Source: Neisseria perflava
GTDB lineage: Bacteria; Pseudomonadota; Gammaproteobacteria; Burkholderiales; Neisseriaceae
NCBI RefSeq assembly: GCF_019334725.1
Contig: NZ_CP079818.1
Coordinates: 744,001-808,000, forward strand
Length of the DNA stretch: 64,000 bases
Direction: 5' to 3'
Part shown: in pieces, positions 15,573 through 23,639 of the stretch
How positions within the stretch are numbered: position 1 is the stretch's first letter
Layout: each line of letters opens with the position of its first letter
Position numbers and translations under genes: made by a program
Notes under the pieces: model-generated
The model's input: the letters and a program-made list of their open reading frames with translations, nothing else
The model's database searches: none
Told to the model about the DNA's origin: nothing

Positions 15573-16586
15573 TTAGTTTTTGTCTTGGTCAACCAGTTTG
15601 TTTTTAGCGATCCAAGGCATCATAGAACGCAGTTGTGCACCCACTTTTTCAATTTGGTGGTCGGCGTTCAGACGGCGACGGGCAGTCATGCTGGCGTAGT
15701 TGGTCGCGCCTTCTTGGATGAACATTTTCGCATATTCACCGCTTTGAATGCGGTACAGTGCTTTTTTCATCGCTGCTTTGGTTGCAGGAGTCACTACTTC
15801 AGGGCCGGTAACGTATTCACCGTATTCGGCATTATTGGAAATGGAGTAGTTCATGTTGGCAATACCGCCTTCGTACATCAGGTCAACGATCAGTTTCAGC
15901 TCGTGCAGACATTCGAAGTAGGCCATTTCCGGAGCGTAACCGGCTTCAACCAAAGTTTCAAAGCCGCATTTCACCAATTCAACTGCGCCACCGCACAGTA
16001 CGGCTTGTTCGCCGAACAAGTCGGTTTCGGTTTCTTCGCGGAAGTTGGTTTCGATTACGCCGCCTTTAGTGCCGCCGTTGGCTGCTGCGTAAGACAGGGC
16101 GATGTCTTTGGCTTTGCCGCTTTTATCTTGGTAAACAGCGATCAGGGAAGGTACGCCGCCGCCTTTCAGGAATTCGCTGCGTACGGTGTGACCTGGGCCT
16201 TTAGGGGCGATCATGATAACGTCGAGGTCGGCGCGAGGTACGATTTGGTTGTAGTGTACGTTGAAGCCGTGAGCGAACGCCAATACTGCGCCTTCTTTCA
16301 AGTTAGGCTCGATTTCGTTTTTGTATACGATAGGTTGGTTTTCGTCAGGCAACAGAATCATTACAACGTCGGCTGCTTTGGTTGCTTCAGCAACGGTGCG
16401 CACGTCGTGGCCGGCTGCTTCGGCTTTTTTCCAAGAGCCGCCTTGGCGCAGACCGATTACGACATTTACGCCGGAATCTTTCAGGTTTGCTGCGTGTGCG
16501 TGACCTTGTGAACCGTAACCGATGATGGCAACGGTTTTGCCTTTGATCAGAGAAAGGTCAGCGTCTTTATCGTAATAAACTTGCAT
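15573..16586 (-). CDS. ilvC: Ketol-acid reductoisomerase (NADP+), class I
   Basis: Encodes 337 residues, the usual short class I length. It converts 2-acetolactate or 2-aceto-2-hydroxybutyrate to the dihydroxy acid, step two of valine, leucine and isoleucine synthesis. The Rossmann motif GYGSQGHA is at residues 24-31. The C-terminal knotted domain contains CFECLHELKLIVDLMYEGG-like sequence (here YFECLHELKLIVDL), which carries Mg-binding acidic residues. AAGGAAATAAA precedes the ATG. It is the last gene of the ilvI-ilvH-monooxygenase-ilvC group and has its own terminator. Confidence 0.98.
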   Translation of the reverse strand: MQVYYDKDADLSLIKGKTVAIIGYGSQGHAHAANLKDSGVNVVIGLRQGGSWKKAEAAGHDVRTVAEATKAADVVMILLPDENQPIVYKNEIEPNLKEGAVLAFAHGFNVHYNQIVPRADLDVIMIAPKGPGHTVRSEFLKGGGVPSLIAVYQDKSGKAKDIALSYAAANGGTKGGVIETNFREETETDLFGEQAVLCGGAVELVKCGFETLVEAGYAPEMAYFECLHELKLIVDLMYEGGIANMNYSISNNAEYGEYVTGPEVVTPATKAAMKKALYRIQSGEYAKMFIQEGATNYASMTARRRLNADHQIEKVGAQLRSMMPWIAKNKLVDQDKN

Positions 16587-16647
16587 TTTATTTCCTTAGT
16601 GTAAGAGGGTTCCGGATAATCCGGGTTGAGTTAAAAGTAATAGGGGC

Positions 16648-16941
16648 TTAAGCGGGGACTTGGTTCATCAAGACGATTTCCAATGCTTCGGTTTTTCCTT
16701 CGATGGATTTGACGAAGTTTTGGAAATGTTCGCTGGTATTATGTCCGTCAATAGCTGCTTGGGATTTCCAGCTTTCTACGAATACGAAACGGTTGGGTTT
16801 GCCGATTTCTTGGTGCAGGTCGTAGCTGATGTTGCCTTCTTCTGCACGGCTGGCTTTGACCAATTCTTTAAACTGGGCAGCCAGAGCCTCGGTGTATTCG
16901 GGTTTGACGGTAACTAATGCAACGATTTGGATGCTTGACAT
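16648..16941 (-). CDS. Small ABM-domain monooxygenase (putative quinol monooxygenase, YgiN-like)
   Basis: Encodes 97 residues with the antibiotic-biosynthesis-monooxygenase fold pattern: VALVTVKPEYTEALAAQFKELV, then EGNISYDLHQEIGKPNRFVFVESW. Proteins of this dimeric ferredoxin-like family oxidise quinols or other small aromatics without cofactors, or have no known substrate. The gene lies between ilvH and ilvC on the same strand, 61 bp before ilvC. I know of no role for it in branched-chain amino acid synthesis. AGGAGAC precedes the ATG. The family is fairly sure; the function is not. Confidence 0.8.
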   Translation of the reverse strand: MSSIQIVALVTVKPEYTEALAAQFKELVKASRAEEGNISYDLHQEIGKPNRFVFVESWKSQAAIDGHNTSEHFQNFVKSIEGKTEALEIVLMNQVPA

Positions 16942-16959
16942 ATTTGTCTCCTACTGTTT

Positions 16960-16997
16960 TTCAGACGGCCTTTGTTGAAAGTAAAAGGCCGTCTGAA
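16960..16997. repeat. Inverted DUS pair between ilvH and the ABM gene
   Basis: Inverse DUS at 16960-16969 and DUS at 16988-16997. No T run follows on the minus strand, so read-through from ilvH to ilvC is plausible. Confidence 0.8.
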
Positions 16998-17007
16998 CGA
17001 TACAGCG

Positions 17008-17499
17008 TTAAATTTTCAAAATACGCTCGCCACGACCGATACCGGCTGCGCCTGTGCGTACGGTTTCCAAAATTTGGGCGCGACCGACTGTTTCGAGGAA
17101 AGAGTCGAGTTTTTCGGTGGAACCTGTGATTTCGATGGTGTAGCTGCGGTCTGTTACATCAATAACGCTGCCGCGGTAGATTTCGGTCAATCGCAGGAAT
17201 TCGTCGCGGTCTTTGCCGACGGCGCGGACTTTTACCAACATCAGTTCGCGTTCGACAAAACGGCTTTCGTTCAAGTCAACCACTTTGATAACTTCAATCA
17301 GTTTGTTGAGTTGTTTGGTGATTTGCTCGATAACGTGTTCGTCGCCATGAGTAACGATGGTCATGCGAGACAAGGTTTTGTCTTCGGTTGGCGCAACAGC
17401 CAAGGAGTCGATATTGTAATCGCGTGCGGAGAACAAACCTACCACACGGCTCATCGCACCTGATTCGTTTTCCATCAGAATAGATAAGATATGTCGCAT
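17008..17499 (-). CDS. ilvH: Acetolactate synthase small (regulatory) subunit
   Basis: Encodes 163 residues, matching the usual ~163. An N-terminal ACT domain (HILSILMENESGAMSRVVGLFSARDYNI) binds valine for feedback inhibition. A second ACT-like C-terminal half follows. It activates the catalytic subunit IlvI. It starts 10 bp after ilvI, and the two are surely co-transcribed. AAGGAGAGAAAA precedes the ATG. Confidence 0.97.
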   Translation of the reverse strand: MRHILSILMENESGAMSRVVGLFSARDYNIDSLAVAPTEDKTLSRMTIVTHGDEHVIEQITKQLNKLIEVIKVVDLNESRFVERELMLVKVRAVGKDRDEFLRLTEIYRGSVIDVTDRSYTIEITGSTEKLDSFLETVGRAQILETVRTGAAGIGRGERILKI

Positions 17500-17509
17500 T
17501 TTTCTCTCC

Positions 17510-19237
17510 TTACGCTGACAATGTTTCGCGCATATGCGGCGGCAGAACCATCTCGTCCAAGCCTTTGCCGTTGCCGACCATAGGCAGTACGTTTTGTTTC
17601 TTGTCGGTCAAGAAATCGAGGAATACCAGACGGTCTTTTTGGTTTAATGCTTCCAGTAAAGCGCCTTCTACATCGGATTTCTTGTCCACACGGATGCCGA
17701 TATGGCCGTAGGCTTCAGCCAGTTTGACAAAATCAGGCAATGAGTCGAAATAGGTTTCCGATTCACGGTTGCCGTAATAAAGTTCTTGCCATTGGCGGAC
17801 CATGCCGAGGTAGCCGTTGTTCAGGGTAACGACGTTAACCGGAACTCGGTATTGGAAGCAGGTCGACAGCTCTTGGATGTTCATCTGAATCGAGCCTTCG
17901 CCGGTGATGCAGAATACATCTTGATCAGGAGCGGCCAGTTTCGCACCGATGGCATATGGCAAGCCGACGCCCATTGTGCCCAAGCCACCGGAATTGAGCC
18001 ACTGGCGTGGACGCTCGAATGGGTAATATTGTGCGGTAAACATTTGGTGTTGACCAACGTCGGAAGTAATGATGGCAGAATTATTGGTGATTTCGGCCAG
18101 TTTTTGAATGACGTATTGCGGTTTGATGATTTCGCTTTCATTATCAAACCACAGGCAGTTGCGCGAACGCCATTCTTCGATGCTTTTCCACCATTTATCC
18201 AATGAGTCGGCTGCAGGTGCAGATTCTTGCTTACCCCACAATTGAATCATTTCGGACAATACGTTTTTCACGTCGCCGACAATCGGGATATCCACTTTGA
18301 CGCGTTTGGCAATGCTGGACGGGTCAACGTCGATATGAATAATTTTTTTGGCTTTTTCAAAGAATTTGGACGGCACGGAAATCACGCGGTCATCGAAGCG
18401 CGCACCGATTGCCAGTACAACGTCTGCATTCTGCATGGCGAGGTTGGCTTCGTAAGTGCCGTGCATACCCAGCATACCCAAGAATTGGCGGTCGCTGGAA
18501 GGGTATGCACCCAAGCCCATCAATGTACCGGTACAAGGAGCGCCGATCATGCGGACGAATTTGGTCATTTCCTCAGAGGCATTGCCTAAAACCACACCGC
18601 CGCCAAAGTAAACAATAGGGCGTTTGGCGGAAGCCAGCATTTGTACGGCTTTTTTGATTTGACCGATGTGGCCTTGTACAACCGGTTGGTAAGAGCGGAT
18701 GAAGATGTCTTCTTGCGGATAGCTGAATTTAGCCATTGCTTGGGTGACATCTTTAGGAACATCGACAACAACGGGACCCGGACGGCCGCTTGCGGCGATT
18801 TGGAAAGCTTTTTTGATGGTGTCTGCCAACTCAGCGATATTGGTTACCAAGAAGTTGTGTTTGACACAAGGGCGAGTAATGCCGACTGTATCCACTTCTT
18901 GGAATGCGTCTGTCCCGATGAGGGAATTGCCCACCTGGCCGCTGATGACTACTAACGGAATAGAGTCACTGTAAGCAGTGGCGATACCGGTCAGGGCATT
19001 GGTTACGCCCGGGCCGGAAGTCACCAAGGCAACGCCGACTTTGCCGCTGACACGGGCATAGGCATCTGCCGCATGTACGGCTGCCTGTTCGTGGCGAACC
19101 AGGATGTGCTTGAATTTATTGAGTTGGAAAAGGGCATCGTAGATTTCGATAACCGCGCCGCCTGGATAGCCAAATACATACTCGACACCTTCGGCTTTGA
19201 GACTTTGCACGATGATTTGTGCGCCAGATAATTGCAT
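17510..19237 (-). CDS. ilvI: Acetolactate synthase large (catalytic) subunit
   Basis: Encodes 575 residues. This TPP enzyme condenses pyruvate with pyruvate or 2-oxobutyrate, the first committed step of branched-chain amino acid synthesis. Domains: N-terminal TPP pyrimidine-binding (VRHEQAAVHAADAYAR, with the catalytic Glu near residue 50), central FAD-binding-like domain, and C-terminal TPP/Mg domain (about residues 365-555). The Mg-TPP motif reads GEGS...LNN where GDG is usual, a conservative Asp-to-Glu change. AGAGGT precedes the ATG. Transcription probably starts in the leader upstream, which encodes a branched-chain-rich peptide. Confidence 0.97.
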   Translation of the reverse strand: MQLSGAQIIVQSLKAEGVEYVFGYPGGAVIEIYDALFQLNKFKHILVRHEQAAVHAADAYARVSGKVGVALVTSGPGVTNALTGIATAYSDSIPLVVISGQVGNSLIGTDAFQEVDTVGITRPCVKHNFLVTNIAELADTIKKAFQIAASGRPGPVVVDVPKDVTQAMAKFSYPQEDIFIRSYQPVVQGHIGQIKKAVQMLASAKRPIVYFGGGVVLGNASEEMTKFVRMIGAPCTGTLMGLGAYPSSDRQFLGMLGMHGTYEANLAMQNADVVLAIGARFDDRVISVPSKFFEKAKKIIHIDVDPSSIAKRVKVDIPIVGDVKNVLSEMIQLWGKQESAPAADSLDKWWKSIEEWRSRNCLWFDNESEIIKPQYVIQKLAEITNNSAIITSDVGQHQMFTAQYYPFERPRQWLNSGGLGTMGVGLPYAIGAKLAAPDQDVFCITGEGSIQMNIQELSTCFQYRVPVNVVTLNNGYLGMVRQWQELYYGNRESETYFDSLPDFVKLAEAYGHIGIRVDKKSDVEGALLEALNQKDRLVFLDFLTDKKQNVLPMVGNGKGLDEMVLPPHMRETLSA

Positions 19238-19361
19238 ATTGACCTCTTTTATATGGTTTCAAACCAATAGGAACAATCCGCCTCACCACAGCACCTGTAA
19301 TGCAATTCCACCAAGCAGCGATTTAGGGTACGCGCACTGAGGGAATACGATGACAGTCAGA

Positions 19362-19454
19362 CTATCCAAGCAATTGGGAAGAAACACAGAGTTTGTGAAA
19401 AAGAGTAGAAACGATAACGCAATCCGACTGTACAAGCAAGACAAAATCTTTCAT
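19362..19454 (-). CDS. Candidate ilv leader peptide, 30 residues
   Basis: A minus-strand ATG at 19454 opens a 30-codon frame ending in TAG at 19362. Twelve of 30 residues are Val, Leu or Ile, clustered as VLLV at residues 5-8, VIV at 13-15 and LL at 28-29. This resembles leader peptides that control ilv operons by ribosome stalling. It ends about 125 bp before the ilvI start. GATAAT at 19487-19482 could be a -10 box about 30 bp upstream. The ribosome site is weak. I do not see a clean stem with T run after it, so the mechanism may differ from E. coli attenuation. The rest of 19238-19588 shows no other gene. Confidence 0.5.
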   Translation of the reverse strand: MKDFVLLVQSDCVIVSTLFHKLCVSSQLLG

Positions 19455-19588
19455 CTTTTAACGTTTAAGGAGTGAAAATAGATTATCGTTTGATTTTAAA
19501 GAAATAAAAAAACAGTTTGATTGAGCTTGTTGTGGGGAGATTGTTGACAGTTTGAGTAAGGAGAAGGTTTTTGTAAATGATAAATAGC

Positions 19589-19622
19589 AAAAAACCTCTT
19601 GACTGAATCAAGAGGTTTTTTT
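19589..19622 (-). terminator. Terminator after tRNA-Leu
   Basis: AAAAAACCTCTTGA (19589-19602) pairs perfectly with TCAAGAGGTTTTTT (19609-19622). It lies just downstream of the tRNA on the minus strand. Confidence 0.88.
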
Positions 19623-19626
19623 AATT

Positions 19627-19711
19627 TGGTGCCCAGGGTCGGACTCGAACCGACACACCTTGCGGCGGGGGATTTTGAGTCCCCTGCGTCTACCAATTTC
19701 GCCACCTGGGC
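19627..19711 (-). tRNA. tRNA-Leu (anticodon CAA)
   Basis: An 85-nt cloverleaf with a long variable arm reads GCCCAGGTGGCGAAATTGG on the minus strand. The anticodon loop is CTCAAAA inside a GGGGA/TCCCC stem. The T arm is GGTTCGAGTCC, and the CCA tail is encoded (19629-19627). It decodes UUG. Confidence 0.95.
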
Positions 19712-19995
19712 TAGCGAAGAAGTCGTCATTATAGCGAGTTCTCGAATCTTGTAAAGCAGTAATTGAAAAAAAATTGGATTATTTTTATATTTGTTTGATT
19801 TTTAATGAATTAAACTTTTTGTGTTTGATGGTTATCTAAATGGGAGGCAGATTTTTAAAACAAAAAAAGCAGTATTTATCTGCAAAAAGGGCTACATTTA
19901 ATGTGTTAAACGCGTTAATATGAAGATGTTTTGTTTTTATATCGGCCGGGCAGTTGTTTGGCCTTACTTATTTGAAACGGTTTTGGAGAAAATTT

Positions 19996-20658
19996 ATGCT
20001 TTCCGTTACACGAACTTTCCTACTCAGTGCTTTTGCGTTGGCTGCTCTGGCTGCTTGTCAGCCTAAAGAAGAGGCCAAAGAGGCTTCTTCGACACCTGCC
20101 ACTTCTGCTGCGCCTGCTGCTTCCGGTGAGTCTGCACCCAAAGTGCAAGCGCGTGGTACCGATATGCGCAAAGAAGATATTGGTGGCGACTTCACATTGA
20201 CCGATGGCGACGGCAAACCTTTCAGCCTGAGCGACTTGAAAGGCAAAGTGGTTATCCTGTCTTTCGGTTATACCCACTGTCCTGACGTATGCCCGACCGA
20301 GTTGCTGACTTACAGCGATACTTTGAAACAATTGGGCGATCAGGCTAAAGACGTGAAAGTAGTATTTGTCAGCATCGACCCGGAGCGCGATACGCCTGAA
20401 GTAATCGGCAAATACGCCAAACAGTTCCACCCTGATTTTATCGGCCTGACGGCTACCGGCGATCAAAGCCTGCCTGTCATCAAACAGCAATACCGTGTGG
20501 TATCGGCTAAAGTCAACCAAAAAGAAGACAGCGAAAACTATTTGGTCGACCACTCTTCAGGTGCATATTTGATTGATAAAAACGGTGAAGTGGCGATTTT
20601 CTCACCTTATGGCAGCGAGCCAGAAACGATTGCGGCTGATGTGAAAACTTTATTGTAA
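19996..20658 (+). CDS. SCO1/SenC-family copper-binding lipoprotein
   Basis: Encodes 220 residues from the ATG at 19996, chosen because GGAGAA precedes it and it gives a clean lipoprotein signal (LAAC, lipidated Cys21). An upstream in-frame ATG at 19954 has no good ribosome site. Residues 27-50 are a low-complexity Ala/Ser/Glu linker. The thioredoxin-like SCO domain holds the copper motif C95-PDV-C99 and the ligand His186 in VDHSSG. SCO proteins help metallate the CuA site of cytochrome oxidase, or protect against oxidative stress in Neisseria, which lacks an aa3 oxidase. It is monocistronic, with a DUS-pair terminator. GTTAAACGCG lies about 80 bp upstream and also occurs before emrA. Confidence 0.92.
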   Translation: MLSVTRTFLLSAFALAALAACQPKEEAKEASSTPATSAAPAASGESAPKVQARGTDMRKEDIGGDFTLTDGDGKPFSLSDLKGKVVILSFGYTHCPDVCPTELLTYSDTLKQLGDQAKDVKVVFVSIDPERDTPEVIGKYAKQFHPDFIGLTATGDQSLPVIKQQYRVVSAKVNQKEDSENYLVDHSSGAYLIDKNGEVAIFSPYGSEPETIAADVKTLL

Positions 20659-20670
20659 AAACGTAGTTGA

Positions 20671-20707
20671 GGCCGTCTGAAATGGGTTGTGGATTTCAGA
20701 CGGCCTT
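20671..20707 (+). terminator. DUS-pair terminator after the SCO gene
   Basis: DUS at 20672-20681 and inverse at 20695-20704, followed by CTTCTTATTTTT. Confidence 0.8.
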
Positions 20708-20740
20708 CTTATTTTTGATACGGCAAAGGAGAAGAACAAA

Positions 20741-21394
20741 ATGACCGACACACTGTTAACGGTTGCTTTATCCAAGGGACGAATTTTTGAGGAAACCCTG
20801 CCGCTGTTGGCGGCCGCCGGTATTGTGCCTGCAGAAGAGCCGGAAAAATCGCGCAAGCTGATTATTGGCACGAATCATGACAATATCCGTCTGGTGATTG
20901 TGCGCGCAACCGACGTGCCGACTTATGTCCAATATGGTGCGGCGGATTTCGGTATTGCCGGTAAGGACGTACTGATCGAGCATGGCGGAGACGGCCTGTA
21001 TCAACCTTTGGATTTGCACATCGCCTCATGCCGCATGATGGTTGCGGTAAAAAAAGGTTTCGATTACGCCGCCGTTTCCAAACCCGGCAGCCGCTTGCGG
21101 ATTGCCACCAAATATCCCGACATTGCCGCCGAACACTTTGCCGACAAGGGTGTGCATGTGGACATCATCAAACTGTACGGCTCGATGGAGCTTGCGCCTT
21201 TGGTCGGTTTGAGCGACGCGATTGTCGATTTGGTTTCCAGCGGCAATACATTGAAGGCCAATGGTTTGGAAGCTGTGGAACATGTGGCTGATATTTCCAG
21301 CCGCTTGGTGGTCAACAAGGCGGCGTTGAAAACCAAATATGCGCTGTTGAATCCGATTATTCAGGCATTTGAAAGTGCCGCCAAGGCCGTCTGA
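20741..21394 (+). CDS. hisG: ATP phosphoribosyltransferase, short form
   Basis: Encodes 217 residues from the ATG at 20741, preceded by AAAGGAGAAG; an upstream extension to 20687 has no support. It joins ATP and PRPP in the first step of histidine synthesis. MTDTLLTVALSKGRIFEETLPLL is the typical start. The PRPP-binding signature VDLVSSGNTLKANGL is near residue 165. The length shows the short form, which lacks the C-terminal regulatory domain and needs a HisZ partner in other species. The last codons and stop sit inside a DUS (21386-21395), so the uptake sequence encodes Ala-Val-stop. Confidence 0.97.
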   Translation: MTDTLLTVALSKGRIFEETLPLLAAAGIVPAEEPEKSRKLIIGTNHDNIRLVIVRATDVPTYVQYGAADFGIAGKDVLIEHGGDGLYQPLDLHIASCRMMVAVKKGFDYAAVSKPGSRLRIATKYPDIAAEHFADKGVHVDIIKLYGSMELAPLVGLSDAIVDLVSSGNTLKANGLEAVEHVADISSRLVVNKAALKTKYALLNPIIQAFESAAKAV

Positions 21395-21442
21395 AAAGTT
21401 TTTGGCAAAACCTGTCTGCCAACCTAGTTTGAAAGCCCCGTC

Positions 21443-22168
21443 ATGATGCAAAGCAAACCGACACTCGATACGATTCTTTCCCATCGTTCCATCCGCAGGT
21501 TTACTTCCGAACCGATTGTCGATGAAATCCTCGATACGCTGGTTCGCGCCGGACAACAGGCTTCGACTTCCAACAACCTGCAATGTGTTTCCATCATCCG
21601 CGTATCCGACCTTGAGCTGAGACAGGGGATACATGAAGCGGCAGGAAGCGCACCTTATATTGTCCATTGTGCGGAATTTTTATTGTTTTGCATCGATTTT
21701 TCCAAACACAAGGCGATGTTTCCCGATGCGCAAATTGATTGGGCGGAAATAACCCTGATTGGCGCGGTCGATGCAGGCATTATGGCGCAAAACGTATTGC
21801 TTGCCGCCGAATCACTTGGGCTGGGCGGCGTGTATATCGGCGCGTTGCGCAATAATGCGCAAAAAGTGTCGGACGTATTGAACCTGCCGGATTATTGCGT
21901 GCCTTTGGTGGGATTGTGTCTCGGTTATCCCGACCAAGACCCGCCGCTCAAACCGCGCCTGCCTAAGGAAATGGTGTATGCCGAAAACGCTTGTTCGAGC
22001 CTGAATGCCGAGGCGGTTGAAGTCTATAATCAGGCAGTGGCGAATTATTATGAGTTACGCAAGGGCAGTCCGATACCTTGGAAGGAATCGCTGGCTAAAA
22101 CCTTGGGCAATCCTGTGCGGCCGCATATGTTAGCGTTTTTGCAGAAAAAAGGTTTTTTGAAAAGATAA
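21443..22168 (+). CDS. NfsA-like NADPH-dependent flavin nitroreductase
   Basis: Encodes 241 residues, the length of NfsA/FRP-type FMN oxidoreductases. These reduce nitroaromatics, quinones or flavins with NADPH. The FMN-binding segment is SHRSIRRFTSEPI near residue 13. AGQQASTSNNLQC follows, and the glycine-rich LGLGGVYIGALRNN is about residue 130. The C-terminal LCLGYPDQDPPLKPRLP is characteristic of the NfsA subgroup. It starts 48 bp after hisG and may be co-transcribed with hisG and hisD, although its chemistry is unrelated to histidine. Confidence 0.88.
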   Translation: MMQSKPTLDTILSHRSIRRFTSEPIVDEILDTLVRAGQQASTSNNLQCVSIIRVSDLELRQGIHEAAGSAPYIVHCAEFLLFCIDFSKHKAMFPDAQIDWAEITLIGAVDAGIMAQNVLLAAESLGLGGVYIGALRNNAQKVSDVLNLPDYCVPLVGLCLGYPDQDPPLKPRLPKEMVYAENACSSLNAEAVEVYNQAVANYYELRKGSPIPWKESLAKTLGNPVRPHMLAFLQKKGFLKR

Positions 22169-22170
22169 TG

Positions 22171-22205
22171 TTCAGACGGCCTTTGAGTGACTGAGGCCGT
22201 CTGAA
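22171..22205. repeat. Inverted DUS pair before hisD
   Basis: Inverse DUS at 22171-22180 and DUS at 22196-22205. No T run follows on the plus strand, so it is a weak terminator at best. Confidence 0.75.
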
Positions 22206-22239
22206 AACAATAGGAACGAAACAAGGAAGAGAGCAAACC

Positions 22240-23532
22240 ATGAAGAAACTCGACACCCAATCCCCTGATTTTCAAGCCAAACTCAAAGCGTTACTCGCTT
22301 TTGAAACCGCGCAAAATCCTGAAATCGACCGTATTGTTGCCGACATCTGCGCCGATGTTCAAAAACGCGGCGATGCGGCGCTGATTGAATACACCAACCG
22401 CTTTGACGGTACATCTGCTCAAACTATCGACGATTTAATCCTGACGCAAGACGATTTGCAGTCTGCGTTTGAGCGTTTGCCTGAAAATATTCAGACGGCC
22501 TTGAAAACGGCCGCGAGACGGGTGGAAAGCTACCATAAACACCAAAAAATGGAGTCGTGGACTTACGAAGACGAAGACGGCACGCTTTTGGGCCAACAGA
22601 TTACGCCGCTTGACCGTGTCGGTATTTATGTTCCGGGCGGTAAAGCCGCTTATCCGAGTTCCGTCATCATGAACGCTATGCCTGCCCACGTTGCTGGCGT
22701 GAAAGAAATCATCATGGTCGTTCCTACTCCTAAAGGCGAGCGCAACGATATTGTGTTGGCGGCTGCTTTTGTGGCCGGTGTAACCAAAGTGTTTACGGTC
22801 GGAGGCGCGCAGGCGGTTGCGGCTTTGGCCTATGGTACGGAATCTGTGCCTCAAGTCGATAAGATTACCGGCCCGGGCAATGCTTTTGTCGCTGCGGCCA
22901 AACGACGCGTGTTCGGCGTGGTTGGTATCGATATGGTGGCAGGGCCGTCTGAAATTTTAGTGATTGCCGATGGCACGACGCCTGCCGATTGGGTGGCCAT
23001 GGATTTGTTCAGTCAGGCGGAACACGATGAAATTGCACAAGCGATTTTGATCGGCACTTCTCAAGCGTATTTGGACGAAGTTCAGACGGCCATGAACCGC
23101 TTGATCGAAACCATGCCGCGCCGTGCGATTATTGAAGCTTCATTGGGCAACCGCGGCGCAATGATTTTGGCTAAAGATTTGGACGAAGCCTGCGAAATCG
23201 CCAACTATATTTCTCCCGAACACTTGGAATTGTCGGTTGAGAATCCGCAAGCGTGGGCGAAAAAAATCCGCCATGCAGGTGCGATTTTCATGGGGCGCTA
23301 TACCAGTGAAAGCCTTGGCGACTATTGTGCAGGGCCCAACCACGTTTTGCCGACCAGCCGCACGGCGCGTTTCTCTTCTCCTTTGGGAACATATGATTTC
23401 CAAAAACGCTCCAGTCTGATTCAGGTTTCAGAACAAGGTGCGCAGAAGTTGGGCAAAACCGCCAGCGTGTTGGCGCATGGCGAAAGCTTGACCGCGCACG
23501 CCAGAGCGGCTGAGTTCCGTTTGAAAGACTGA
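22240..23532 (+). CDS. hisD: Histidinol dehydrogenase
   Basis: Encodes 430 residues, the usual length. It carries out the last two steps of histidine synthesis, oxidising L-histidinol to histidine with two NAD+ and a zinc ion. Recognisable segments are DRVGIYVPGGKAAYPSS (about 125-141), VDKITGPGNAFVAAAK (about 205-220), GPSEILVIADG (about 237-247) and SQAEHDEIAQAILI (about 257-270), the last containing a zinc ligand. AAGGAAGAGAG precedes the ATG. Three DUS copies lie inside the gene near 22492, 22943 and 23081. Confidence 0.98.
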   Translation: MKKLDTQSPDFQAKLKALLAFETAQNPEIDRIVADICADVQKRGDAALIEYTNRFDGTSAQTIDDLILTQDDLQSAFERLPENIQTALKTAARRVESYHKHQKMESWTYEDEDGTLLGQQITPLDRVGIYVPGGKAAYPSSVIMNAMPAHVAGVKEIIMVVPTPKGERNDIVLAAAFVAGVTKVFTVGGAQAVAALAYGTESVPQVDKITGPGNAFVAAAKRRVFGVVGIDMVAGPSEILVIADGTTPADWVAMDLFSQAEHDEIAQAILIGTSQAYLDEVQTAMNRLIETMPRRAIIEASLGNRGAMILAKDLDEACEIANYISPEHLELSVENPQAWAKKIRHAGAIFMGRYTSESLGDYCAGPNHVLPTSRTARFSSPLGTYDFQKRSSLIQVSEQGAQKLGKTASVLAHGESLTAHARAAEFRLKD

Positions 23533-23563
23533 GTGAAACATTGAAGTTGTAAGAAATCTAAAA

Positions 23564-23588
23564 GGGCATCTAAACAGATGCCCTTTTT
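23564..23588 (+). terminator. Bidirectional terminator between hisD and tyrA
   Basis: GGGCATCT (23564-23571) pairs with AGATGCCC (23576-23583), followed by TTTTT. A-rich sequence on the other side allows use by tyrA too. Confidence 0.85.
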
Positions 23589-23639
23589 ATTGTGATGAAG
23601 ATTTTAGCTGAGAAGGTATCAGGCCGTCTGAAAACAGGT

